DNA from: Thiothrix caldifontis
GTDB taxonomy: Bacteria; Pseudomonadota; Gammaproteobacteria; Thiotrichales; Thiotrichaceae
DNA length: 64,000 bases
Assembly (NCBI RefSeq): GCF_900107695.1
Contig: NZ_FNQP01000008.1
Span: 1-64,000 of the forward strand
Reading direction: 5' to 3'
Shown here: in pieces, positions 56,294 to 64,000 of the stretch
How the letters are laid out: each line of letters begins with the position of its first letter
Numbering within the stretch: the stretch's first letter is position 1
The notes under the pieces: generated by a model
What the model was told of the DNA's origin: nothing
Databases searched by the model: none
The model's input: the letters and a program-made list of their open reading frames with translations, nothing else
Translations under genes and position numbers: made by a program

Positions 56294-57727
56294 ATGACTG
56301 AACAAACCGTACTCATCATTGATGATGAACCTGACATCCGTGAACTGTTGGAAATCACCCTGTTACGCATGGGGCTGGATACCATCACCGCTGGCAATGT
56401 GGAAAATGCTCTCAGCCAGATCGAAAATTATCACCCGCATTTGTGCCTGACCGATATGAAGCTGCCCGATGGTAACGGCATTGACATTGTGCGTTACCTG
56501 CAAAAGCATTACCCGCATATTCCGGTCGCGGTGATTACGGCGTTTGGCAGCATGGATACGGCGGTGGAGGCGCTTAAAGCGGGCGCTTATGATTTCGTAT
56601 CCAAACCCGTGGATTTGCCGAAACTGCGCGAGTTGATTCAAACCGCGCTGAAGCTTTCCGCAGGTAAAAGCAAACAACCCACGCCAGCGGATGGCGATAG
56701 CGACACCCACAGCAGCAGTATTTTGGGCAACTCCCCGGCGATGCAGCAACTCAAAGCCACCATCCACAAACTGGCACGTAGCCAAGCGCCGGTGTACATC
56801 CACGGCGAATCGGGCAGCGGTAAGGAATTGGTCGCGCACCAAATTCACCAGCAAGGTTCACGGGGCAAAGCGCCGTTTGTGCCGGTCAACTGCGGGGCGA
56901 TTCCTGAAAATCTAATGGAAAGCGAGTTTTTCGGGCACAAAAAAGGCAGCTTTACCGGCGCAATGGCAGATAAGCAGGGGCTGTTTCAAGCGGCGCACAA
57001 AGGCACCTTGTTTTTGGATGAAGTCGCTGATTTGCCGCTGACCATGCAGGTCAAGTTGCTGCGGGCAATTCAGGAAGGCGCGGTTAAACCCGTGGGGGGC
57101 TTGGAAGAAATTCCGGTGGATGTGCGGATTCTGAGTGCGACCCACAAGAGTTTAGAACACGAGGTCGCCGCCGGGCATTTCCGGCAAGACTTGTATTACC
57201 GCCTGAATGTGATCAAGTTGAAAGTGCCACCGCTGCGCGAACGTCAGGAGGATATTTTGCTGTTGGCGGACTTTTTCTTGCAGAAAATTGCCGAGCGTTG
57301 GCAGATGCCACCGATTCGGTTGTCGCCTGCGGCACGGCAAGAGTTGGGGGCGTATGGATTTCCGGGGAATGTGCGCGAGCTGGAAAACGTGTTGGAGCGG
57401 GCGAGTACGTTGTGTGATAACAATACGATTCAGCCGGATGATTTGCAGTTGCCGGTGGAAGCAAACATGACGGCTTGCGCCGTTACCCCCCTCCCCAACC
57501 CCTCCCCCGCAAGGGGTGAGGGGCTTGAAGAAAAAGAGAAGAAAAGTAGAGGGGAAGTGGAGGCGTTACCGGCTTGGAATCCGGTGGATGAGGAGGCGGA
57601 GCGCGATTTGATTTTGCGGGCGTTGGAGCAGACGCGCTGGAATCGCACCAAGGCGGCGGAAGTGTTGGGGATGTCGTTCCGGCAGTTGCGTTATCGGATT
57701 CAGAAGTATGGGTTGGATGAGGGCTAA
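56294..57727 (+). CDS. pilR: Sigma-54 response regulator PilR, with an inserted repeat-coded linker
   Basis: A 477-residue protein. Receiver domain with phospho-acceptor Asp54 (CLTDMKLPDGNGID), AAA+ domain (HGESGSGKELVAHQIH; GSFTGA at 218-223; KGTLFLDEVADLP) and a C-terminal Fis-type HTH (NRTKAAEVLGMSFRQLRYRI). The short linker between AAA+ and HTH contains PLPNPSPARGEGLEEKEK, coded by a palindromic repeat at 57486-57525. Activates the pilin promoter at 58280-58295. Confidence 0.94.
   Translation: MTEQTVLIIDDEPDIRELLEITLLRMGLDTITAGNVENALSQIENYHPHLCLTDMKLPDGNGIDIVRYLQKHYPHIPVAVITAFGSMDTAVEALKAGAYDFVSKPVDLPKLRELIQTALKLSAGKSKQPTPADGDSDTHSSSILGNSPAMQQLKATIHKLARSQAPVYIHGESGSGKELVAHQIHQQGSRGKAPFVPVNCGAIPENLMESEFFGHKKGSFTGAMADKQGLFQAAHKGTLFLDEVADLPLTMQVKLLRAIQEGAVKPVGGLEEIPVDVRILSATHKSLEHEVAAGHFRQDLYYRLNVIKLKVPPLRERQEDILLLADFFLQKIAERWQMPPIRLSPAARQELGAYGFPGNVRELENVLERASTLCDNNTIQPDDLQLPVEANMTACAVTPLPNPSPARGEGLEEKEKKSRGEVEALPAWNPVDEEAERDLILRALEQTRWNRTKAAEVLGMSFRQLRYRIQKYGLDEG
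57486..57525. repeat. GC-rich palindromic repeat inside pilR
   Basis: CCCCTCCCCAACCCCTCCCC, then CGCAAGGGGTGAGGGGCTTG; related in sequence and symmetry to the element at 11294-11389 (CCCTCACCCCAACCCCTCTC). Read in frame. Confidence 0.65.
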
Positions 57728-57737
57728 GTGACGCTTC

Positions 57738-58049
57738 CTAAGCTGCCTGCTGCATCGCCTCGCGGAGCAGTTGATTTAGCCGCGTTTGGTAGCCTGCGCC
57801 GCTGGATTGCAACCATGCCAAAATATCCGCATCAATTCGCACCGTGACTTGTTTCTTGATCGGACGGTAAAATTTACCAACCACGGCATTTTTCCACATC
57901 GCCTCAGTGGTTTCTGGAATATCGCTGAAGTCAATTTCTTCATCTGGCATCGCTGCTAATATCTTCAATTCCTCTTCCTGCTTAGCGGTCAAAGCGGGTA
58001 AATTGGAGGCATCTAATGAGAATTTAACAGTCTTGGTTTGCTTGTCCAT
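57738..58049 (-). CDS. brnA: BrnA-family antitoxin (orphan)
   Basis: A 103-residue protein with a BrnA-like C-terminal region: KKQVTVRIDADILAWLQSSG, then GYQTRLNQLLREAM (ribbon-helix-helix, DNA-binding). BrnA pairs with the RNase toxin BrnT, whose gene normally lies just upstream. Here only a 21-codon start of brnT remains (58064-58129), so the antitoxin is an orphan. Oriented against pilR. Confidence 0.85.
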   Translation of the reverse strand: MDKQTKTVKFSLDASNLPALTAKQEEELKILAAMPDEEIDFSDIPETTEAMWKNAVVGKFYRPIKKQVTVRIDADILAWLQSSGAGYQTRLNQLLREAMQQAA

Positions 58050-58063
58050 AACGTTTCCTTTCT

Positions 58064-58129
58064 TTAGGTTCTGCCCTTCTCGCTGAAGTGCTTACGGATG
58101 TTTTTAGCCTCATCCCATTCAAAATCCAT
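58064..58129 (-). pseudogene. brnT: Truncated brnT toxin stub
   Basis: A short frame reading MDFEWDEAKNIRKHFSEKGRT then stop, ending 14 bases before the brnA start. The first ~12 residues match the BrnT N-terminus (M-x-F-E-W-D-E-x-K), but the remaining ~70 residues are missing. Confidence 0.75.
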
Positions 58130-58279
58130 ACATATCTCACTTACAGAACAGTAACTACGTTATAGCGCATTCCTTCCATGCTGTCACATTCCTCCTACCT
58201 GCCTGTCACATTTTGACAACCCCCTCCGCAAAACCACCGATCATCCCAGAAAACCTACCGCTAACACCCAAATGGCGGT

Positions 58280-58295
58280 TGGCACGTCTCCTGCA
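58280..58295 (+). promoter_or_regulatory. Sigma-54 promoter of the pilin gene
   Basis: TGGCACG-TCTC-CTGCA, with GG and GC at the correct spacing (one mismatch, C for T, in the -12 part). It lies 67 bases upstream of the pilA start and next to the pilSR genes, as in known PilR-dependent pilA promoters. The rest of the 58130-58361 gap holds no gene. Confidence 0.85.
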
Positions 58296-58361
58296 TTACT
58301 CCTAGTGTCTCAGGACATTAACAAATCTCCCAACTAATCCTAACAATAAGGAATGATTCAA

Positions 58362-58844
58362 ATGAGTATGAAAACAATGAAATCTAAAGCACAAGCGGGT
58401 TTCACCTTGATCGAATTGATGATCGTAGTTGCCATCATCGGCATTTTGGCTGCGATTGCACTGCCACAATACCAAAACTTCATGGCACGTTCACAGGCCT
58501 CTGAATCAGTAGTTCTGTTGGATGGCGCACGTACTACTATCGAAGATCAAGTTGTATCTAGTGGTGAATATCTACAAACTGTCACATCATTGACCGACAA
58601 CGGTGTCAACCCTACAGGTAAATATGGCACTATCACAGGGGTGAGCGGCGTTGCCGCCAACAGTGCGGCTGGTACTGTTGTCTATAAGTTCTTAGCATCT
58701 ACTGTAAACGAAAAGCTGAAAAACAAGTCTGTATGGTACACTCGTACTGCTGATGGTGCATGGTCTTGCTCCACAGACTTAGGCACTCAATATGCACCTA
58801 AAGGTTGTACTGCTGGTGCAAGCTCTACTCCATCTGGCGCTTAA
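58362..58844 (+). CDS. pilA: Type IV pilin PilA (major-type)
   Basis: A precursor of about 160 residues. Short leader [13 protein letters not shown] then [25 protein letters not shown]: prepilin cleavage after Gly with Glu at +5, and a hydrophobic spine. The C-terminus has a Cys pair (SCSTDL...KGCTAG) that would close the D-region loop. The ATG at 58362 (AAGGAAT upstream) is preferred over 58353. Driven by the sigma-54 promoter at 58280. Confidence 0.94.
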   Translation: MSMKTMKSKAQAGFTLIELMIVVAIIGILAAIALPQYQNFMARSQASESVVLLDGARTTIEDQVVSSGEYLQTVTSLTDNGVNPTGKYGTITGVSGVAANSAAGTVVYKFLASTVNEKLKNKSVWYTRTADGAWSCSTDLGTQYAPKGCTAGASSTPSGA

Positions 58845-58874
58845 TTTACCTAAGAAATAGGTTGATTAATATAC

Positions 58875-58905
58875 AAGAGAAGGGCTTCATAAAAGCCCTT
58901 CTCTT
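58875..58905 (+). terminator. Intercistronic hairpin between the two pilin genes
   Basis: AAGAGAAGGGCTT / AAGCCCTTCTCTT form a perfect 13-bp stem with a 5-base loop. No T run follows and the next ribosome site (GAGGAG) comes within 6 bases, so it may act as partial terminator or mRNA stabiliser that raises pilA1 over pilA2. Confidence 0.7.
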
Positions 58906-58922
58906 CGTGAGGAGTTATAATA

Positions 58923-59384
58923 ATGAGAACAATAAAAGGCTTCACACTAATTGAACTGATGATTGTCGTTGCGATTATCGGAATTCTTGCAGCCATTGCG
59001 ATACCTACTTATCATACGTTTGTCGCGAAGTCTCAAGTCCTTGAAGCCATTGTTTTACTCGATGCTGCTCGCACAAATAGTGAAGACAATATTTCGATTA
59101 CAGGTGAGTTTCCTTTAGACAAACCAGCTTTAATCAGTATCAATACTAAAACAAATGGTTCTTTCGGACAAATAACTGGTTCCGCCAACACAACAACTAA
59201 CTCACCAACAGGTGATGTAGTATTTATATTCAATAACAATAATGTTAATGATATTATAAAAAACAAATCCATTTGGTATACCAGAAACATTAATGGTGAA
59301 TGGCTTTGCAAATCAAATATTAACAACCGTAGTATCTTGCCACATACCTGTATTTTTGAAGCGAATGCACCTTTGGGGTCATAA
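58923..59384 (+). CDS. Second type IV pilin, AT-rich
   Basis: A 153-residue precursor: leader MRTIKG, then [24 protein letters not shown] with Glu5, and a C-terminal Cys pair (WLCKSN...HTCIFE). Clearly a paralogue of the previous pilin (shared [11 protein letters not shown]-like stretch and W-x-C motif), but its mature part is Asn/Ile-rich and its DNA AT-rich, consistent with horizontal exchange of pilin variants. Confidence 0.92.
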   Translation: MRTIKGFTLIELMIVVAIIGILAAIAIPTYHTFVAKSQVLEAIVLLDAARTNSEDNISITGEFPLDKPALISINTKTNGSFGQITGSANTTTNSPTGDVVFIFNNNNVNDIIKNKSIWYTRNINGEWLCKSNINNRSILPHTCIFEANAPLGS

Positions 59385-59406
59385 GTAATCAATAAGGCTC
59401 ACAACA

Positions 59407-61137
59407 ATGAAAATAACCGCCTATATCTTAATAATTACTGTGATTTTTTTTATTTTGATGCCGAATACCTTCTGGTGGAAGTATCTTTCAGCAGATATAT
59501 TTTTGGTTAACATCATCGTCGTAGTATTCTTATTAGCGACATTCAAAAAACTATGGGTAGGTCTGACCTTTTTGCTCCCTCTCTTGGCTATTGTTCCCTT
59601 TGAATTATTTTATATCAATACTTACGGACGACCTAGTGATGCACATATTTTTGGCGTATTAGCGGAAACCAATGTAACCGAAAGCGGAGAGTTTCTAATA
59701 GGTGTAAATCCTTGGCTTATACTGGGTCTATTGACTCCTATATTAGTAGTTATCTTTATTATCAAAAAATCTTTCAAAGAAAACTGGCTGTGGAATAATA
59801 AGCAACGACGTTTAACATTAATACTCGGCTGGTTGGTTGCTGGCATTTTCATTCTTCCCGAAACCCTAAGCGAATCGGTAGCGGGTCTACCTGTTAATAA
59901 TGATTCATTAATCATGGGCAACCAAGAAACCTCTCTGGCCTCAGCCAGTTTGGAAAACTCTTATCCTATTGGCATTCCGTTTCGTATCAACAGTTTCATT
60001 AATCAATCTCGTGGTTTAAAACAGGCACAAGCAATTGTGAACGACTTCAAGTTCAATGCTACACAAAATCCGGTCATGGCAGGTCGCCAGATCCACGTTT
60101 TGGTTATCGGGGAAACAGGTCGACCTGATCACTGGCAATTAAATGGCTACACACGTCCGACTAACCCACAGTTATCAAACATCCCAGATGTCATAAGCTT
60201 AACCAATGTAATCAGTGGTTGGGCATGGACACGTATGGCCGTACCCATCATGATTACTCGCAAACCCGCCAGCACCACAACCGCTTTTTTCAATGAAAAA
60301 TCGTTGGTTAGTGCTTACCGTGAAGCAGGTTTCAAAACGTATTGGTTATCCACTCAAGGTCCTTTAGGCGTACATGAAAGCTCCATTGCTTTGCACGCAC
60401 ACGAGGCACATGAAACCAAATTTCTCAATAAAGTAGATTATCGAGGGTCGGGTGCGCACGATGGGGTGTTGTTACAACCACTTCAAGACATATTGGAAAA
60501 GAATGAATTAAAACAATTAATTGTTTTGCACACATTAGGTGGGCATTACAATTACGCTGACCGACACCCACCTGAATTCAATGTATTTACCCCTTCGTTG
60601 ACGGGTTTTAACGGTGCTAACATGTACGACCGCACGCAGAAAACATTGATGGTCAACAGTTACGACAATAGCATTGTATACACCGATTATTTTTTAGCCG
60701 AAGTCATTCAGCGATTAAAAGCAACTCGCAGTCCCGCAACACTGCTATACAGCGCAGATCATGGGGAAAACCTATTTGATAATGAATGTGATAAGAGTGG
60801 GCATGGTCATGGTACTGAATACGATTTCAGGGTAGCCTCATTGTGGTGGAATTCTGCTGAATATGCAGATTTACAACCCGAAAAAGTAGCGTACATCCGC
60901 ACACGCCAAGACATGCCTTTAACAACTGAACACACTTTTTATACCATGCTAGATGCTGCTAATATTGAGTATCCCGTTAAAGATAAGCGTAAAAGTATAT
61001 TAAGTAGTACTTGGTTGTCACATCCACGCTGGACTCAAGGTGACATGATGAGTTTGGGCTTAGATTTCGACACATCTCCCCGTGATGCAGTTTGTAAACA
61101 ACTACTCCCCCCCAGCGGCAGAACAACGGTACAGTAA
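59407..61137 (+). CDS. Phosphoethanolamine transferase-like sulfatase-fold membrane enzyme
   Basis: A 576-residue protein with about five N-terminal membrane segments (residues 1-180), then a periplasmic sulfatase-fold domain. The nucleophile is the Thr in VIGETGRPDHWQLNGY, and the metal site lies in YSADHGENLFD and GHGHGTEYDFR. This is the EptA/CptA/PptA layout; substrates can be lipid A, core sugar or pilin. Its place directly after two pilin genes (22 bases) suggests the pilin as target (inference). Confidence 0.88.
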   Translation: MKITAYILIITVIFFILMPNTFWWKYLSADIFLVNIIVVVFLLATFKKLWVGLTFLLPLLAIVPFELFYINTYGRPSDAHIFGVLAETNVTESGEFLIGVNPWLILGLLTPILVVIFIIKKSFKENWLWNNKQRRLTLILGWLVAGIFILPETLSESVAGLPVNNDSLIMGNQETSLASASLENSYPIGIPFRINSFINQSRGLKQAQAIVNDFKFNATQNPVMAGRQIHVLVIGETGRPDHWQLNGYTRPTNPQLSNIPDVISLTNVISGWAWTRMAVPIMITRKPASTTTAFFNEKSLVSAYREAGFKTYWLSTQGPLGVHESSIALHAHEAHETKFLNKVDYRGSGAHDGVLLQPLQDILEKNELKQLIVLHTLGGHYNYADRHPPEFNVFTPSLTGFNGANMYDRTQKTLMVNSYDNSIVYTDYFLAEVIQRLKATRSPATLLYSADHGENLFDNECDKSGHGHGTEYDFRVASLWWNSAEYADLQPEKVAYIRTRQDMPLTTEHTFYTMLDAANIEYPVKDKRKSILSSTWLSHPRWTQGDMMSLGLDFDTSPRDAVCKQLLPPSGRTTVQ

Positions 61138-61180
61138 ATTAGCGGCGACTTCGACAGCAGACTCAAACTTCACGAAGCAT

Positions 61181-62038
61181 TCAACGCCACAACGTCGTTT
61201 TCAAATAATCCTCCGTCGCATCAAACGTCGGCTCCGTACCATTAAACTCCCGCATCTGCGGAATCACCTTGGTACGGATGCCCATGCCCCGCGCATCCAC
61301 ATACCCATAGTCCCGCAATATTTCTACAATAATCGGATTACGCGGCGAACGCTGCCCCGCTTTCATTTTCTCAACTGTCATGAAATTCTGTAATGCACCA
61401 GGGCTAATGATTTCCAAGCGATTTGCGTACACCCCCACCTCAATATCCACAAAGCGCGTCCAATCACGGTGCGCACACGCATTAATCACCAATTCCCGCA
61501 ACGCATTCAACGGATACATCCACCCCCGATCACGCCGCAAGCTATTCGCATCCAACACATCACTTTCGTAAAAAATAAAAGGACGCAACACCGACAATAG
61601 CTTTTCAACCAAGCCATCTTCAAGAATGGTACGACCACCTGATTTTTCATAGTGAATACGCCCCAGCAAAGCAATATCCAAGGTTTCATCCAGCCGCGCC
61701 TGATAGGTTTTTTCCACCCCATCAAACACCATCACCCGAATACCGGCTTGGCGCAAATAACGGCGGGGTTTTATTCCAAACAATACCAAGCCCGCAATGG
61801 TACACATCACCTCCCCCGTGGGTACTTTGACCAAAAACCCCAAACCCAACAAACGTTCCTGCCAATCTGCGGGTGTTTGCGGTACGTCGGGATCATTGAT
61901 CACGGTTTGGATGTAGTTTTGCAATTTCGCCTGATCCAACACCTCGATAGACGTTCCCGGCACGGGCATTACTTCGAGGCGAATATCATCACGCTTGAAT
62001 TCCACACCGGAATTTTCGCCGTTAGCTAATAGTTCCAA
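61181..62038 (-). CDS. Schlafen/AlbA_2-type ATP-binding protein with internal deletion
   Basis: A 285-residue protein. It starts like AlbA_2 (Schlafen) proteins (VEFKRDDIR) but jumps directly to LEVMPVPGTSIEVLDQAKLQNY, which in full-length relatives follows about 130 residues of the AlbA_2 domain. The C-terminal HATPase-like part is intact (LNALRELVINACAHRDWT; NRLEIISPGALQNF; GMGIRTKVIPQM). Related full-length proteins are predicted transcriptional or RNA-binding regulators. Probably a decayed but still open gene. Confidence 0.75.
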   Translation of the reverse strand: MELLANGENSGVEFKRDDIRLEVMPVPGTSIEVLDQAKLQNYIQTVINDPDVPQTPADWQERLLGLGFLVKVPTGEVMCTIAGLVLFGIKPRRYLRQAGIRVMVFDGVEKTYQARLDETLDIALLGRIHYEKSGGRTILEDGLVEKLLSVLRPFIFYESDVLDANSLRRDRGWMYPLNALRELVINACAHRDWTRFVDIEVGVYANRLEIISPGALQNFMTVEKMKAGQRSPRNPIIVEILRDYGYVDARGMGIRTKVIPQMREFNGTEPTFDATEDYLKTTLWR

Positions 62039-62144
62039 TAACTCATCTTACCGCATTGTCTTCCTGCTCCATTCCCGTCGATACCGTCCAGTCTAGCCCA
62101 ACTGTGCTATCCTGTCCCCATGCACCCTGTAGAGCGGATTCACC

Positions 62145-63680
62145 ATGTTGCAAAAACTCCCCGTCGGTATCCAAACCTTTGACGAAATCATCGGCAAGGA
62201 CTACCTGTACATCGACAAAACCGAAGCCATCCACCTCCTGATTGCCAGCGGCAAATACTACTTCCTCTCGCGCCCGCGCCGCTTCGGAAAATCGCTGACA
62301 CTCTCCACCCTCAACGCCATTTTCAGCGGCAAGCGCGACCTGTTCAAAGGCTTGTGGATTGAAAACCAATGGGATTGGGATAACATCCACCCCGTAATAC
62401 ACTTGTCTTTCAGCAGTATCGGCTACAAAACACTAGGGCTGGAAGCCGCCATCCATGCAGAATTACAAACCATCAGCAACGGCTTGGGTATCGTATTGGA
62501 AGAATCCAGTATCGACCGCCAATTTCGTGAGTTAATAAAAAAAGCCGCTCAACAGCGCAAAGTCGTCTTGCTCATTGACGAATACGACAAGCCACTGATT
62601 GACTATCTCGACGACATTCCACAGGCAAAAACCAACCAACAAATCCTGAAAATGTTCTATTCCGTCATCAAGGATAGCGACCCCTATCTGGAATTCCTGC
62701 TGATCACCGGCGTATCCAAATTCAGCAAAGTCTCGGTATTTTCTGACTTAAACAACCTCTACGACCTGACACTAGATCACAAAGCTGCCACGCTGGTCGG
62801 CTACACCCAAGCCGAACTGGAGCATTATTTCGCCCCCTATTTCCCCGCTGCCGAACAACGCCTGAAACTCAGCCGCACAGAATTGCTGGAAAAACTACGC
62901 CGCTGGTACAACGGTTACTCGTGGGATACCGAACACTTTGTTTACAATCCCTATTCCATCCTGAGTTTTTTCAGTGCCAATGCGTTTCGCAACTTCTGGT
63001 TTGAATCCGGTACACCGACGTTCCTTATCAAACTGATGCGCCGCGACTGGCTCTATCAATTCGACAACCTCGAACTGAGCGAACGCGCTTTCTCTAGCTA
63101 CGACATTGACTATCTGGAAACCCTGCCAATCCTATTCCAGACTGGCTACCTAACAATCAAAAGCATCGACGAACACAACCTTTACCGCCTCGACTACCCC
63201 AACGCTGAAGTCAAAGAAGCCTTGCTGGAATACATGATCAGTAACCTGCGGCATGAACAGACTGCACTCGGCACACCCTTGGTTGTGCATTTGCACAAAG
63301 CATTCCAAGCCAATGACCTTGAGCAAGTCATCGAGATCATCAAAAGCATCTTCAAGAAAATCCCGTCGCAGATTTTCCTCAAGGAAGCCGAAGCCTATTA
63401 CCATAGCCTGATTTATCTGGTGTTCTTTTATCTGGGGCAATACACCGAAGCCGAAGTCAACGACAGCACCGGGCGCATTGATTGCGTGGTCAAAACCCCG
63501 ACACACATTTATATTATCGAATTCAAGCTCAATAAAAGTGCCAAAGCCGCCCTCAAGCAAATCAAAGACAAAGACTATGCAGGCGCGTACCAGACAGACC
63601 CACGCCTCAAGGTGCTGTTAGGCATCAACTTCAGCAGTAAAATCAAAACCGTGGATGACTGGCTCACTGAAACCGCTTAA
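62145..63680 (+). CDS. AAA-ATPase/PD-(D/E)XK nuclease protein (DUF1703 type)
   Basis: A 511-residue protein. N-terminal ATPase-like domain (LPVGIQTFDEIIGKDYLYIDKTE, RPRRFGKSLTLSTLNAIF P-loop variant, LLIDEYDKPLIDYLDD Walker B), a middle helical region, and a C-terminal PD-(D/E)XK nuclease core (GRIDCVVKTP...IYIIEFKLNK). Such genes are abundant and often multicopy in genomes rich in mobile DNA; function unknown. A decayed relative is at 21681-22111. Confidence 0.9.
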   Translation: MLQKLPVGIQTFDEIIGKDYLYIDKTEAIHLLIASGKYYFLSRPRRFGKSLTLSTLNAIFSGKRDLFKGLWIENQWDWDNIHPVIHLSFSSIGYKTLGLEAAIHAELQTISNGLGIVLEESSIDRQFRELIKKAAQQRKVVLLIDEYDKPLIDYLDDIPQAKTNQQILKMFYSVIKDSDPYLEFLLITGVSKFSKVSVFSDLNNLYDLTLDHKAATLVGYTQAELEHYFAPYFPAAEQRLKLSRTELLEKLRRWYNGYSWDTEHFVYNPYSILSFFSANAFRNFWFESGTPTFLIKLMRRDWLYQFDNLELSERAFSSYDIDYLETLPILFQTGYLTIKSIDEHNLYRLDYPNAEVKEALLEYMISNLRHEQTALGTPLVVHLHKAFQANDLEQVIEIIKSIFKKIPSQIFLKEAEAYYHSLIYLVFFYLGQYTEAEVNDSTGRIDCVVKTPTHIYIIEFKLNKSAKAALKQIKDKDYAGAYQTDPRLKVLLGINFSSKIKTVDDWLTETA

Positions 63681-63720
63681 ACCCAGCTTCAAATAAATTC
63701 ATTTTATAGACGCTTTCGAC

Positions 63721-63792
63721 ACGGTATCATGTCGAATACCGATTTGCTAACGACACAATAAATAAACAACACCACCACTGACATGATACCGT
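63721..63792 (+). promoter_or_regulatory. 13-bp perfect inverted repeat spanning the pilB start codon
   Basis: ACGGTATCATGTC (63721-63733) and GACATGATACCGT (63780-63792) are exact inverse complements. The right arm contains the pilB ATG (63783-63785). In RNA the start codon would sit in the stem, with a 46-base loop. Confidence 0.7.
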
Positions 63793-64000
63793 TGACATCC
63801 TCCATCCCCTTACCGGGGCTAGCCAGACAATTAGTTGTGCAGGATCTGCTCGACAAAGAGTCAGCTACGCAAGCCGTGCAGAAAGCACGTGCCGAAAAGG
63901 TTTCACTGGTTGAGTGGCTGATACGTTCCCGAATCGTATCGACCAAAGACGTCGCCTATGCTGCCAGCCTTGAATACGGGCTAAGCATGGTCGACCTCGA
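63783..64000 (+). CDS. pilB: Type IV pilus assembly ATPase PilB (partial, 5' end)
   Basis: The first 72 residues are in the window (MIPLTSSIPLPGLARQLVVQ; AVQKARAEKVSLVEWLI; DVAYAASLEYGL). The start of the N-terminal MshEN/T2SSE-N domain of PilB is recognisable; the rest lies beyond the end. PilB is the hexameric ATPase for pilus extension. No clear Shine-Dalgarno is visible. Confidence 0.85.
   Translation, partial: MIPLTSSIPLPGLARQLVVQDLLDKESATQAVQKARAEKVSLVEWLIRSRIVSTKDVAYAASLEYGLSMVDL

Overview
The window looks like a chromosomal segment of a gammaproteobacterium. The supporting genes are rsmD, ftsY-ftsE-ftsX, a PilS/PilR pair that shares a sigma-54 type promoter with a PilA pilin, a UppP and an RfaH. 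The mix of type IV pili, a Gld-type ABC transporter, TnpB and many short palindromic repeats would fit a filamentous sulfur oxidiser such as Thiothrix, but that genus is inferred from gene content only. No rRNA, tRNA or CRISPR array was seen.

Layout. 1-1.7 kb: a lipoprotein and a short 5'-3' exonuclease. 1.8-8.7 kb: an accessory locus. Its leftward operon encodes two related small proteins (acidic head, cationic glycine-rich middle, C-terminal W-V-R-x-G-N box), an HExxH metallopeptidase, a 603-residue protein of unknown family and a divergent alpha-oxoamine-synthase-like PLP enzyme. A perfect sigma-54 promoter precedes the operon and a sigma-54 type activator gene converges on its far end. 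This is the best candidate for an undescribed system. 8.8-15.8 kb: ABC-F ATPase, TIR-DUF1566 fusion, NlpC/P60 lipoprotein, RsmD and two M16 peptidases. 15.8-23.4 kb: an AT-rich island with three abutting dynamin-like GTPase genes, a decayed PD-(D/E)XK nuclease and a TnpB element. It lies between the M16 genes and ftsY and is flanked by imperfect ~60-bp direct repeats that include a degenerate copy of the ftsY start. 23.5-33 kb: ftsYEX, a zinc-ribbon protein, a Yej/Dpp-type peptide importer and a Crp/Fnr regulator. 33-37 kb: FabI, a lipoprotein hydrolase and a DEAD-box helicase. 37-42.5 kb: FecR, CHASE2-adenylate cyclase and beta-barrel operon. 42.6-46.4 kb: GldA-GldF-GldG-DUF4340 operon. 46.5-54.4 kb: RfaH, a pteridine reductase, a MidA-like methyltransferase, UppP, an acyltransferase, TmcA, P-II and NadE. 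54.4-64 kb: type IV pilus region (pilS, pilR, two pilins, a phosphoethanolamine-transferase-like enzyme, start of pilB), interrupted by an orphan BrnA antitoxin with a stub of BrnT, a Schlafen-type ATPase with an internal deletion and a DUF1703 ATPase/nuclease.

At least three families of palindromic repeats recur. Several copies lie in frame inside otherwise intact genes (peptide-importer ATPase, TmcA, NadE, PilR, TIR protein), where they encode extra linker segments.
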